Below the pieces are notes generated by a model. That model worked only from the letters and a program-made list of their open reading frames with translations, did no database searches and was not told where the DNA came from. Below, piece by piece: positions 44,710-53,001 of a stretch of 64,000 bases of DNA. Position 1 is the first letter of the stretch, and each line of letters starts with the position of its first letter. Origin of the DNA: Lachnospiraceae bacterium UBA7196 (GTDB lineage Bacteria > Bacillota > Clostridia > Lachnospirales > Lachnospiraceae); contig DKUU01000023.1 in NCBI GenBank assembly GCA_002490835.1, positions 36,996 to 100,995 of the forward strand, in the 5' to 3' direction. Position numbers and translations under genes: made by a program.

Positions 44710-44877
44710 ATCTTATCTTTCCTCTTTTCTTCCGTTTTCACTTTTATTCTATAGCGTTGCTGCATCATATTTGTATCCTAATTGCATCAAATTGGCATCA
44801 TGCGCAAGCATTTTTATCTGATAGCCGTCAAATCGGCGAAAAGCAATGGCAGAATGTAGGAGGGACATTGTTTCATC

Positions 44878-44928
44878 TTGACATATGGATTCATTTATTT
44901 TATAGTATACTTAGTAATACAAAGTATA
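44878..44928 (+). promoter_or_regulatory. PadR operon promoter and operator
   Basis: TTGACA (44878-44883) and TATAGT (44901-44906) are 17 bases apart. Immediately downstream, TATACTT and AAGTATA (44906-44928) form an inverted repeat with a 9-base spacer, covering the expected transcription start. This layout is typical of PadR autoregulation. Confidence 0.8.
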
Positions 44929-44969
44929 TAGTGACAGATAAGATATGTAGCTTTGACATGGGAATAAAT

Positions 44970-45305
44970 ATGAATGATAAGTATGAAAGACAAATGAAAA
45001 AGGGCGTTCTGGATATGCTGGTCCTGCGGCTTTTAAAATCGGAGGCCAAATACGGATACCAGATCATTCAGGAGCTAAAGGAAAAGAGCGAGGAAACCTT
45101 TTTATTAAAGGACGGCACCTTGTATCCGATTCTTTACCGATTAGAAGATGATAAGCTAGTAGTCAGTAAGTGGAGCGAAGCCGAGGGAAAACAGGTGCCG
45201 AGGAAATATTACGAGATCACGGAAGCGGGATTAAAGGCGCTTAATGAAATAGAAGCCGTCTGGAAGCGGATTTTTGCCGGAGCGGAAAAAATTATGGAGG
45301 ACTAA
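44970..45305 (+). CDS. PadR family transcriptional regulator
   Basis: A 111-residue PadR-type winged-helix repressor: KKGVLDMLVLRLLKSEAKYGYQI, then the conserved LKDGTLYPILYRLEDDKLV and RKYYEITEAGLKAL. The frame is open far upstream, but family alignment and the promoter position set the start at 44970 (MNDKYERQ) or 44958. The palindrome over the transcription start is its likely operator. It is the first gene of a four-gene operon with a HAAS/DUF3887 protein, a small membrane protein and an SdpI homologue. Confidence 0.93.
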   Translation: MNDKYERQMKKGVLDMLVLRLLKSEAKYGYQIIQELKEKSEETFLLKDGTLYPILYRLEDDKLVVSKWSEAEGKQVPRKYYEITEAGLKALNEIEAVWKRIFAGAEKIMED

Positions 45306-45307
45306 AG

Positions 45308-45955
45308 ATGAATGAAAAACAATATGTCAATGCGATAGCCAAAAAAATCAAGTGTACCGACAAGAGGAAAAAGGAGATCAAAAGGCAGCTTTTGACGGAT
45401 ATGGAAATGCGCATAAAACAGGGAGAAAAGCTGGAAGAGATCATTTCCCAGATGGGAACGCCGGAGGAGATTGCTGCCGGTTTTAATGAAGAGATCAGCA
45501 TCGAGGAACAGAGGCAGTACGGCAGAAACAAAGTGCTAAAAATTATAGTTTCCATTGCGGTGATCCTGATCCTGCTTGGTGGGTTTGGATATTGGATTTT
45601 TCCCAAAGCTGCAAATATCGAACAAAGTGGATATTTTGACAGGCAGCAGGTAGAGAATGCTATGAAGGAAACAGTAGAGCTGCTGGATACAGAGGATTAT
45701 ATGGCTTTACAGGAAAACGCCATTGCAAAGATGAAGCCTTACTTAACTGCAGACAAATGGACCGAGATCAAAGCGGTATTTTCCGATGACTGGGGAGAGC
45801 GGGAACAGTTTGGCGCGATTTATATGGCAGAGATTATTCAGGCAGGCAGACATTCAGTGGTGGGAGAAATGACGGTCACCTACGAAAACGTGAGCGTCAC
45901 TTATCGGCTGACATACGATGAGAATATGCGCTTTGCGGGAATCTATTTGAGGTAA
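45308..45955 (+). CDS. HAAS domain membrane protein with DUF3887-like C-terminus
   Basis: A 215-residue protein. Residues 1-60 form a HAAS-type helical domain (EIKRQLLTDMEMRIKQGEKLEEIISQMGTPEEIA-like), the usual partner of PadR regulators. One membrane helix lies at about 77-96, and an extracellular DUF3887-like domain follows (TVTYENVSVTYRLTYDENMRFAGIYLR at the end). It may act as a membrane co-regulator that transmits a surface cue to PadR; this is inference. Two bases separate it from the PadR stop, with GGAGGACTAAAG as ribosome site. Confidence 0.82.
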   Translation: MNEKQYVNAIAKKIKCTDKRKKEIKRQLLTDMEMRIKQGEKLEEIISQMGTPEEIAAGFNEEISIEEQRQYGRNKVLKIIVSIAVILILLGGFGYWIFPKAANIEQSGYFDRQQVENAMKETVELLDTEDYMALQENAIAKMKPYLTADKWTEIKAVFSDDWGEREQFGAIYMAEIIQAGRHSVVGEMTVTYENVSVTYRLTYDENMRFAGIYLR

Positions 45956-45959
45956 TGTA

Positions 45960-46307
45960 ATGGCGGAAACAATCATTTGTTTTGTTATTTTAATGATTTG
46001 CGCAGGTCCCCTTATCATTCTGGGAATCGTGCAGTATCGGAGCAAGGACCCGGTCGGTTTTTGGTCCGGGAAAAAACCGCCTGTGCGCGAGCAAATTACT
46101 GATGTCAATGCTTACAATCGCAAGCATGGCCTGATGTGGATCGTATATGGAATAGGTATGCCTATTTGTTTTGTGTGCGGCCTTCCCTTTAAAGGTTTGA
46201 TTGCGGAATATCTGTGTATGATTGAAGTAATAGGCGGAATTTTTGTGATGGCAGCTTATCATAATAAGTTGAATCGGATGTATTTCAGGAAGCAGGGGGA
46301 TGCGTGA
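45960..46307 (+). CDS. Small membrane protein, SdpI partner (unknown family)
   Basis: A 115-residue protein with three hydrophobic segments (IICFVILMICAGPLIILGI, HGLMWIVYGIGMPICFVCGL and a third near EYLCMIEVIGGIFVM). The loop DPVGFWSGKKPPVREQITDVNAYNRKHG resembles the loop conserved in SdpI-associated membrane proteins of clostridia. I cannot name a family with certainty. It overlaps the downstream SdpI gene by one base, so the two are coupled. Confidence 0.75.
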   Translation: MAETIICFVILMICAGPLIILGIVQYRSKDPVGFWSGKKPPVREQITDVNAYNRKHGLMWIVYGIGMPICFVCGLPFKGLIAEYLCMIEVIGGIFVMAAYHNKLNRMYFRKQGDA

Positions 46308-46669
46308 TGAAATTTTGGCTTTTTATGATACTTTGCAATTTAATCGTGCCGCTTTTGATGATTGCGGTCGGGCATATGCTTAAGGAAAATCCGCCCGAAA
46401 GGATCAACATGGTATTCGGTTATCGAACGTCCCGATCAATGGAAAATCAGGAAGCGTGGGATTTTGCACAAGTGTACTGCGGAAAGCTGTGGTGGAAGAT
46501 TGGGTGGATCATGCTGCCTTTTTCCATTTTCGGGATGTTCCCGGCGGTCGGAAGGGATGATGATTTCATAGGCTGGCTGGGCGCAGGGATCATCATCGTG
46601 GAATGTATGGTCATGATGTTGACTACCCTTATTGTGGAGAGCGCCTTGAAAAAGAAGTTTGGAAAATAA
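46307..46669 (+). CDS. SdpI family membrane protein
   Basis: A 120-residue protein of the SdpI family, whose Bacillus prototype gives immunity to the SdpC toxin and controls its repressor. Three membrane helices are visible, and the family signature INMVFGYRTSRSMENQEAWDFAQVYCGK is clear. No SdpC-like toxin is encoded nearby, so it may be a solitary immunity-type protein. GGGGGA precedes ATG 46307; a GTG at 46304 is also in frame. It ends at a strong hairpin. Confidence 0.85.
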   Translation: MKFWLFMILCNLIVPLLMIAVGHMLKENPPERINMVFGYRTSRSMENQEAWDFAQVYCGKLWWKIGWIMLPFSIFGMFPAVGRDDDFIGWLGAGIIIVECMVMMLTTLIVESALKKKFGK

Positions 46670-46682
46670 ATATATAATCTAA

Positions 46683-46722
46683 AAAATGCCGTGCCCTCTT
46701 TCATACCGGGGGACGGCATTTT
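46683..46722. terminator. Terminator of the PadR-SdpI operon
   Basis: AAATGCCGTGCCC pairs with GGGGACGGCATTT (one mismatch) around a 12-base loop, followed by TTTT-C. It lies between the SdpI gene and the convergent FlxA-like gene and can serve both. Confidence 0.8.
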
Positions 46723-46754
46723 CAGAAGTATGCGATATCATAAAAAACACAACA

Positions 46755-47528
46755 TCAAAGCCGCACATCGATCGGATGATAACCGGTGTCCACTGCCGCT
46801 TCCGTAGTCTCGCTGCCGGCAGCGTCGGTTGCCCCATCCTTCTGCACCGTTTCCGTACCGTCTGTCGATTCGGAACCTTCCTTCTCCTCTTTTCCCTCGA
46901 CGGTTTTGTTTTCGGATTTCTCGTTTTTGGCAGCATCCTGCAAGGTTTCGCCTGCTTCTGCCAGCGTACTTAACTGAGAGGCCTCTGCTTTTTGTGCCGC
47001 CGCTTCTACGTCGGCAAGTTCCGCCTGTTTGCTGCTGGTATCACCGCCTCTGGCACCGTCCAGCTTAATTTCCGCTTCCAACACGCCAGCTTTGCCTTCC
47101 ATCTTTGCGGCGACGCTACCCTGCATATTTGCCTGTTTGACAGATTTATCCGCGGAGATCATAGCTGTCATAGTGTTTGCAGACAGGCCGGTGCTTTGCG
47201 CCGCATTTGTTCCGTTCTTTCCTTTTGTACCAAGCATGTCGTCAAAGGAGTTTGTTTCTTGTTTCTTTTCCCGCTCTTCCCGTTTGGCGTCTATCTGCCG
47301 CTGTCTGAGCTGAATCTGCAGTTCGCTAATCTGTTTTTGCAGATCCTGTCGCTTTTTCATTTTTGTTTCCGCAGGCATCTCCTGATTGGCGGAAATCTCT
47401 TTTAATTCCTGCTGCAAGCGGTCAATCTGCTGCTGTAAGTTTTTGCTGGCGGGATCCGTCTGCGCGCCCGCCCCTGCACCTCCCATAGCGGGCTGTGTGT
47501 TTATACCGTTTACGCTGTTTACTGTCAT
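46755..47528 (-). CDS. FlxA-like coiled-coil protein
   Basis: A 257-residue, highly hydrophilic protein. Residues 25-95 form a long coiled coil (KNLQQQIDRLQQELKEISAN, then KMKKRQDLQKQISELQIQL) of the FlxA-like type. The middle is rich in Ala, Thr and Ser, and the C-terminal third is acidic low-complexity sequence ending in GYHPIDVRL. No signal peptide or membrane segment is present. FlxA is a flagellum-coregulated protein in enterobacteria, but no flagellar gene lies in this window. AGGAGGTTCCT precedes the ATG. Confidence 0.7.
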   Translation of the reverse strand: MTVNSVNGINTQPAMGGAGAGAQTDPASKNLQQQIDRLQQELKEISANQEMPAETKMKKRQDLQKQISELQIQLRQRQIDAKREEREKKQETNSFDDMLGTKGKNGTNAAQSTGLSANTMTAMISADKSVKQANMQGSVAAKMEGKAGVLEAEIKLDGARGGDTSSKQAELADVEAAAQKAEASQLSTLAEAGETLQDAAKNEKSENKTVEGKEEKEGSESTDGTETVQKDGATDAAGSETTEAAVDTGYHPIDVRL

Positions 47529-47634
47529 AGGAACCTCCTTTTTCCTGCGTTTTTGTCTTCTGTTATATTTCTCGTCACCGTAGGGCTGTGTATAAAGAGA
47601 AATGTTGTGGGAGGGCTATAACATGTTGTGAACG

Positions 47635-49059
47635 CTAGGACTCGTCTTCCGGCAGCTGCAGCATCACCCGCAGCACGCAGTATTCTTCCCCTTCGCGGCA
47701 TTCTTTGGTGATTTCCATGTCGCCTAAATATTTGTGCGCCGCATGACGGATGGCGACAAGTCCAAAACCGTGTCCCTCGCCGCTTTTGGAAGTATGGGGC
47801 AGTCCGTTTACTTTATCGATCTCCAGATTCCCTTTGTAACTGTTGGCTACTTCAATTAAAAACATATTTTTTCTGCGTTCGGAAGAAAGGCAGATATGAG
47901 CCGATTCTTGAGGTTTCACGGCGCCATTCCCTTCCCGTTCTATCGCTTCAATGGCATTGGAGAGAGCGTTATTCAGGATGATACTGACATCAAAGGAATC
48001 AACAGTTTCCGTCATGGGATAGTGAAAGTCGCAGGTAAAGGTAATTCCTTTTTCTTCCATCTCTTTTTTTCTGCCGGAGAGGATCACGTCTGTCACAGGA
48101 TTGCCGCTGTTTACGTCAAAAACGGTTTTGGCCATCTCGCTGTTAAGTTTGTCCGTATATTGCTGCGCCGCGGTATATTCGCCTTTCTCATAGAGCTGCT
48201 TTAAGGTCATAAGATGATTTCCCATATCATGCCGCAGATTGCGGATATCTTGATAAAGGCGTTCTGCTTCCATGATATGAGATTCCAGATCCTGCAGCTG
48301 CTTGGAGAATATTTCTTTATGCATATCTTCTTCAAGTTCATTTTTCCATTGACGAAACAGATAGACCATGGCCAGGATCGTTATATAACAGATTACGGGA
48401 TAGAGTATGTATACAAGAAAATTATATGCGGGATAATCCTCCTCTAAATATCTGCCAAAATTATGGATGTAGGTGTCATTGTAAAAGCGGATGAGGCAGT
48501 AAGAACAGATACTGGAAACAGATGGCATGATCAAGATTAAAAACTCGCGAATCTTAATTGGTTCCCGTCTGCCGTCGTAGACATGCAGCAAAAAACGAAT
48601 ACTGCCGTACAATAACAAAAATCCGGTCAGGGCATCCAGTACATCGTCTATCGTAAACAGCCAAATCCAAAAAGCATCTTCTATTGTAGGAAATAACCGT
48701 AGTGAAAGCGAATATTTCGCATTCATAAGTCCGCCCACAATACGCCACGCCTGCCAGCGCAGGCAGAAAAAAGTGGCGGCAAGAAAAAGCTTTTGGCTGA
48801 TATAAGCAGGATCAATCAGGCACATGACTACAAATGCTATCATGACGCCGAGCAGGTAAGCGGCTATGGCAGAGAGATACCAAGGCATATAATTTAAGAT
48901 TGTCATAGTGCACAGATATACGAAACCGACCAGCCAAATTTTTGCTCCTGTTGGGAAAAAGGGCCGGATCCATATCATAAGGCAGTATGATGTCAAAAGC
49001 AGGGTACTGATATAATATAGTTCAGAAATGATACGATACCATAATTCTAGATTGTTCAC
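47635..49059 (-). CDS. GHKL sensor histidine kinase (AgrC-like)
   Basis: A 474-residue membrane kinase. About six to seven N-terminal helices (residues 15-240) form the sensor. A dimerisation helix carries RNLRHDMGNHLMTLKQLYEKG with the phospho-acceptor His. The GHKL ATPase domain follows, with NNALSNAIEAIE (N box) and GEGHGFGLVAIRHAA. This is the AgrC/peptide-sensing type. The start codon is GTG (49059-49057), immediately after the TAA of the response regulator gene, with GGGAG upstream. No peptide precursor or AgrB gene was found beside it. Confidence 0.92.
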   Translation of the reverse strand: MNNLELWYRIISELYYISTLLLTSYCLMIWIRPFFPTGAKIWLVGFVYLCTMTILNYMPWYLSAIAAYLLGVMIAFVVMCLIDPAYISQKLFLAATFFCLRWQAWRIVGGLMNAKYSLSLRLFPTIEDAFWIWLFTIDDVLDALTGFLLLYGSIRFLLHVYDGRREPIKIREFLILIMPSVSSICSYCLIRFYNDTYIHNFGRYLEEDYPAYNFLVYILYPVICYITILAMVYLFRQWKNELEEDMHKEIFSKQLQDLESHIMEAERLYQDIRNLRHDMGNHLMTLKQLYEKGEYTAAQQYTDKLNSEMAKTVFDVNSGNPVTDVILSGRKKEMEEKGITFTCDFHYPMTETVDSFDVSIILNNALSNAIEAIEREGNGAVKPQESAHICLSSERRKNMFLIEVANSYKGNLEIDKVNGLPHTSKSGEGHGFGLVAIRHAAHKYLGDMEITKECREGEEYCVLRVMLQLPEDES

Positions 49060-49881
49060 TTACCGTTTCTCCCATCCTTTTTGCCGGTTGATATACTGCA
49101 TATACTGGCGCACGAATCCCGCAAACTGTTTTTTGGATAACAGCGCCGTCCCCTGTTCCAGCCAGACGGTGGTGGCGTTATATTTTTCAACATAATGCAG
49201 ATTCACCAGATAGGCGCGGTGCGTGCGGTAAAAGTCCGCGCCCGCCTGTTCGGAAAGGTCGGTCAGTTTGCCGTAATATTCGATATCGCCGTGTACCGTA
49301 TGGAGCATGACCTTGCGGTTGAAGACTTCCGCGTAGATGATATCTGAAAGGAGGACTTTTGTGGAGAGACCGTTTCGCTTGACGAGGATGGCGCGGGGCT
49401 GTAATGCTTCTCCTGCAGATTTATTTTCCGCCGCGGCTGTGTCTGATGAATGTTTTGCCTGTGTTTTCTGAATCTGCCGAGTGAATGCCGCTGCCTCAGT
49501 CAGCCTTTTATATTGCCGGATCGCTTTGTCAAGTACCTGATACAATTTTTCGTCGTCAAAGGGTTTTACCAGATAATGAAGGGCGTCCACATCAAAGGCT
49601 TCATAAACATAATCTGACAATGCTGTCACAAATACGATCAAAATGTCCTTATTTTGCCTGCGAAGTATTTTAGCGATCTCCATGCCGTTTTTTCCGGGCA
49701 TTTGTATATCCAGAAAGAGAAGGTCAATGGTCATGCCTTGTTCTGCCAGCGAAAGGACTTCTTCTCCCGAATCGCAGCAAAGGACCTCGCAGGGGATATT
49801 TTTCTTTGCAATATAACTCGTTGTTTTCTCTTTTAAGAGCGTCTGTATGGATTTTTCGTCGTCACATAAAATGATCTGCAT
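49060..49881 (-). CDS. LytTR family response regulator (AgrA-like)
   Basis: A 273-residue regulator. The receiver domain has D7-D8-E9, phospho-acceptor D58 (LLFLDIQMPGKNGME) and a conserved Lys in YLVKPFDDEKL. A linker (about 130-165) leads to a LytTR DNA-binding domain (RAILVKRNGLSTKVLLSDIIYAEVFNRK and the FYRTHRAYLVNL motif). It is the upstream partner of the GHKL kinase; the genes abut with no gap. It probably controls a surface or secreted product, but no target is obvious. Confidence 0.93.
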   Translation of the reverse strand: MQIILCDDEKSIQTLLKEKTTSYIAKKNIPCEVLCCDSGEEVLSLAEQGMTIDLLFLDIQMPGKNGMEIAKILRRQNKDILIVFVTALSDYVYEAFDVDALHYLVKPFDDEKLYQVLDKAIRQYKRLTEAAAFTRQIQKTQAKHSSDTAAAENKSAGEALQPRAILVKRNGLSTKVLLSDIIYAEVFNRKVMLHTVHGDIEYYGKLTDLSEQAGADFYRTHRAYLVNLHYVEKYNATTVWLEQGTALLSKKQFAGFVRQYMQYINRQKGWEKR

Positions 49882-50043
49882 ATTTCTATTTTATCACATT
49901 TCGCAAAAAACATCTGCGTGCGGCGTTATCATTTGTTGTCAAAGGACGTTTTTTAGATGTAAAATGCGGCTCTCTTTTTTTGCAGGGTTGGTATTTTCCT
50001 GAAATCTGTGTTAAACTGGGTATAAAAAAACACAGGTGATGAC

Positions 50044-50397
50044 ATGGAAGACGGAAAAGTACTGCTTAAAAAAGTAATCATTGAAGAGCCGGAGGAAACA
50101 GGCGCTGGGGAAAATGCGGAAAATTCTGCACAAGCAGCCCCCGTGGCCCTTTCGGAAGAGATTAATATGACCGTGACAACGTTATTGCATAAAGACGGGA
50201 AAGACTTTGCGCGGGTTTCCTTTTTGCGGGAGAACGACTGGGCGGAAGGGATCGTGCCGGGCGGAAAGATCGAGCAGTCGGAGGGTTTTGACAGGAAGGA
50301 GATCAGGAAACTGGAAGCTTATCTTGCAGGGGAAGAAGAAAGCATCCTTGCGCAGGCGAAAAAGATCAATCCGATCAAAAACTTATTCGGCATGTAA
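50044..50397 (+). CDS. Small acidic protein, unknown
   Basis: A 117-residue hydrophilic protein with no membrane segment. The N-terminal third is rich in Glu and Ala. The C-terminal part contains VSFLRENDWAEGIVPGGKIEQSEGF and ends in NPIKNLFGM. I do not recognise a family. AGGTGATGAC precedes the ATG. It is 21 bases upstream of mgtC in the same direction, so the two are probably co-transcribed. It is divergent from the LytTR system. Confidence 0.75.
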   Translation: MEDGKVLLKKVIIEEPEETGAGENAENSAQAAPVALSEEINMTVTTLLHKDGKDFARVSFLRENDWAEGIVPGGKIEQSEGFDRKEIRKLEAYLAGEEESILAQAKKINPIKNLFGM

Positions 50398-50418
50398 GAT
50401 GAACAAAGGAGAAAATAG

Positions 50419-51099
50419 ATGTTACTCGCGGATTTTTCGGAATGGACGATACAAAATCTCATTATCAGGGTAGTCGTTTCCATGGTGCTTGGCGGCGTGA
50501 TCGGCTTAGACCGCGGGATGAAACACCGTGGCGCGGGCACAAAGACCATCACGGTGGTGTGTCTTGCTTCCACACTCGTCATGCTGACGGAGCAGTATAT
50601 TCAGATCAATTTTCCGGGGCTGGCAAACATGAATCGTCTGTCGGCGCAGGTCATCAGCGGCGTAGGTTTTATCGGCGTAGGCACTATCATCATATCAAAG
50701 CACCGGGTCAGAGGCCTTACCACGGCGGCGACGCTCTGGGCAAGCGCCTGCGTGGGCCTTGCGGTGGGTATCGGGTTCATTGAGGGCGGCGTGCTGATCA
50801 CGGCCGTGATGCTTGTTTCCCTGCATGTGCTTCCCTTTGTGGAAAAGTTTGCCACCAGACATTCCCGCTACTGCAACGTGTTCCTCGATCTGGAGAGGAG
50901 CCGGGACCTGCACGCGGTCATTCAGGACCTCAAGGAAGCCGGGATCGCTATCGATTCCATGGAAATGAGTGAAAATCACGGCGCGGAAGGGGATATTTCC
51001 GTGCATCTGGTACTCTATGTTAAAAAGGCGATGGGACGCACGGAAATATATGATATCTTGACAAAATCCAATAAAGTCACGTCAGTAGATTTCCTGTGA
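50419..51099 (+). CDS. MgtC/SapB family protein
   Basis: A 226-residue membrane protein of the MgtC/SapB family. The family core is intact: MVLGGVIGLDRGMKHRGAGTKT, then RLSAQVISGVGFIGVGTII and GLTTAATLWASACVGLAVGIG. Four to five helices are followed by a soluble ACT-like C-terminal domain (about 150-226). Members affect Mg2+ adaptation and, in some pathogens, ATP synthase; the role in commensals is unclear. AAAGGAGAAA precedes the ATG. Confidence 0.92.
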   Translation: MLLADFSEWTIQNLIIRVVVSMVLGGVIGLDRGMKHRGAGTKTITVVCLASTLVMLTEQYIQINFPGLANMNRLSAQVISGVGFIGVGTIIISKHRVRGLTTAATLWASACVGLAVGIGFIEGGVLITAVMLVSLHVLPFVEKFATRHSRYCNVFLDLERSRDLHAVIQDLKEAGIAIDSMEMSENHGAEGDISVHLVLYVKKAMGRTEIYDILTKSNKVTSVDFL

Positions 51100-51144
51100 T
51101 GCCCTCTTTGCGTCACCGGTCCGGTCTGATGAGCTTCCTGTTTT

Positions 51145-51900
51145 TTATTCCAACAGCAATCCCACGGGACAGTGATCCGATCCCAGTACATCCTGATAGA
51201 TGAGGGCATCTTTCAATCTGTCACGCAAAGCGCCAGAAGTCACAAAGTAGTCTATGCGCCAGCCTATGTTCTTGGCTCTGGCGCTGAAACGGTAAGACCA
51301 CCACGAATAGACATTTTCCAGATCAGGGTAAAAGTGGCGGAAGGTGTCGATAAATCCGGCTTCCATGAGGGCCGTGAACCGTCCGCGCTCCTCGTCCGTG
51401 AAGCCGGGATTTTTATGGTTCGACTTGGGATTTTTTAGGTCGATCTCCTTGTGGGCAACGTTTAAGTCGCCGCAGAAGATCACGGGCTTTTTCTCTTCCA
51501 GCTTTTGCAGATAGGAAAGGAAATCCGCTTCCCATACCATGCGGTAAGGCAGCCTTGCCAAGCCGTCTTTGGAGTTCGGGGTGTAGACAGTAATAAAGTA
51601 ATAGTCCGCAAATTCCAGCGTGATGACCCGCCCTTCGTGGTCGTGTTCCTCGATGCCGATTCCATATGTCACGGAAAGCGGCTCCTCTTTTGTAAAGATC
51701 GCCGTTCCCGAATAACCTTTCCTCTCCGCATAATTCCAATATTGATAATATTGCGGCAGGTCAAGGTCGATTTGTCCTGCCTGCAGCTTCGTCTCCTGTA
51801 CGCAGAAAATATCTGCGTCCTGCTCTTTCATAAAGTCTAAAAAGCCCTTTCCAACGCAGGCCCGCAGGCCGTTTACATTCCATGAGATCATCTTTTTCAT
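51145..51900 (-). CDS. xth: Exodeoxyribonuclease III / AP endonuclease
   Basis: Base-excision repair nuclease that cleaves 5' to abasic sites and trims 3' ends. It is 251 residues long. It belongs to the ExoA/Xth type: ISWNVNGLRACV at the N-terminus, metal-binding Glu in FCVQETKLQ, then VIFCGDLNVAHKEIDLKNP, YSWWSYRFSARAKNIGWRIDYF and the final GSDHCPVGLLL. It is the last of the leftward group after the DltD-like gene, with a 24-base spacing. Confidence 0.96.
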   Translation of the reverse strand: MKKMISWNVNGLRACVGKGFLDFMKEQDADIFCVQETKLQAGQIDLDLPQYYQYWNYAERKGYSGTAIFTKEEPLSVTYGIGIEEHDHEGRVITLEFADYYFITVYTPNSKDGLARLPYRMVWEADFLSYLQKLEEKKPVIFCGDLNVAHKEIDLKNPKSNHKNPGFTDEERGRFTALMEAGFIDTFRHFYPDLENVYSWWSYRFSARAKNIGWRIDYFVTSGALRDRLKDALIYQDVLGSDHCPVGLLLE

Positions 51901-51924
51901 TGTGTATTCTCCTTCTCTTTTGTT

Positions 51925-52977
51925 TTAATAATAGTTGTATATCAGGTCTGTTGCAATTTCTTCCGACAGCTGATACATTCCATTGATTTTTTCCTCATAG
52001 TTTTCTTTTGTCAGCCGTCCTTCTCCTGCCGCCAGTTTCTCATACACGCGGTGATTGATATCTTTAGAAAAATGAATCATATCCATGTAATTGTCCAGAT
52101 TCGTGATCACTTCTTTATCGTCTTGATAAAAATAGATTTCCGCGTTTTCACAGGCAAGCAGCGCCTCGATCGCTCTTTTTTCATTATAGAGAACAGCGTC
52201 CCGCTCGCCGGTGCGGTAGGCGTTGTCCCACCAGAGCATAGAATAGGGAGAAAAGAAAAACTTAAATGTGGTTTCCGGATGGGAATTTGCCATTGAGGTA
52301 AGGAGGGCGATATTTTGCGTTAAAAGATCCTCGTTGGTATTTTCCGGCTGCATTCTGGCGATCGCGGGTTTTCTGGCGTACATACCCATAGCCAGATCCG
52401 CGCCGAAATACTTCCACTGCGCCCAATTGTAGGAGTTACCCTCGTCGTAGCTGCCAATCGTAGAAAAGGCCAGCATATAAGGCAGCTTTTCCATCAGCAC
52501 ATCCTTATTCAGCGTATATTGATAATCATTCCATGGGTTTTTGTCATATAAATACATGGGGCAGCCCGTGGAAACGTAGGTCGGCTCCGTACTGGCGGAT
52601 AAGGAAGAGGGATCGATGTTGTAAAATACATAGCGCAGATCATGGTTTTCGTAAGCGCTGTCCAAAAGATACTTAAGGTCCGCAGTCGCGCCGTAGGAGC
52701 GGATCGCCTTGATCGTTTTGCAGGAAAAGCCTTCGTCAAACCAGTGATTGTTATAGTTTTCGCAGACCGAGGAGCCGACGATCAGCGCATCGTAGTCAAA
52801 GGTGCGCAGGGTGCCGATGCACTGGTACTCCTTGTCCGTCAGCACGGCCTTTAAGCCGGGCAGGGGCTTGTGATAATGGAAAAAGGGATCAAAAATAACC
52901 ACTGCCGCGATTACTGCCGCTAGGAGAAACAGGGTGCGTATGCAAAATTGTTTCAAGAATTTTTGGTTGGTGTCCAT
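51925..52977 (-). CDS. DltD/SGNH-like membrane-anchored protein paired with MBOAT
   Basis: A 350-residue protein with one N-terminal membrane helix (residues 12-30); the rest lies outside the cell. The segment DYALIVGSSVCENYNNHWFDEGF holds a GSS motif like the nucleophile block of SGNH hydrolases (here written DYDALIVGSSVC in the protein), and the late NYDMIHFSKDINH-type segment provides a D..H pair. Such proteins work with MBOAT acyltransferases, as DltD does with DltB. It follows the MBOAT gene by 24 bases. The substrate acyl group and polymer are unknown. Confidence 0.8.
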   Translation of the reverse strand: MDTNQKFLKQFCIRTLFLLAAVIAAVVIFDPFFHYHKPLPGLKAVLTDKEYQCIGTLRTFDYDALIVGSSVCENYNNHWFDEGFSCKTIKAIRSYGATADLKYLLDSAYENHDLRYVFYNIDPSSLSASTEPTYVSTGCPMYLYDKNPWNDYQYTLNKDVLMEKLPYMLAFSTIGSYDEGNSYNWAQWKYFGADLAMGMYARKPAIARMQPENTNEDLLTQNIALLTSMANSHPETTFKFFFSPYSMLWWDNAYRTGERDAVLYNEKRAIEALLACENAEIYFYQDDKEVITNLDNYMDMIHFSKDINHRVYEKLAAGEGRLTKENYEEKINGMYQLSEEIATDLIYNYY

Positions 52978-53001
52978 TTTTGTCCTTTCTATAAACTGTT
53001 G

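Noticed and set aside
49882..50043. LytTR binding site upstream of the small acidic protein gene
   Set aside because: Only one weak ACGTTTTTTA half-site is visible; the paired direct repeat expected for LytTR regulators is missing.
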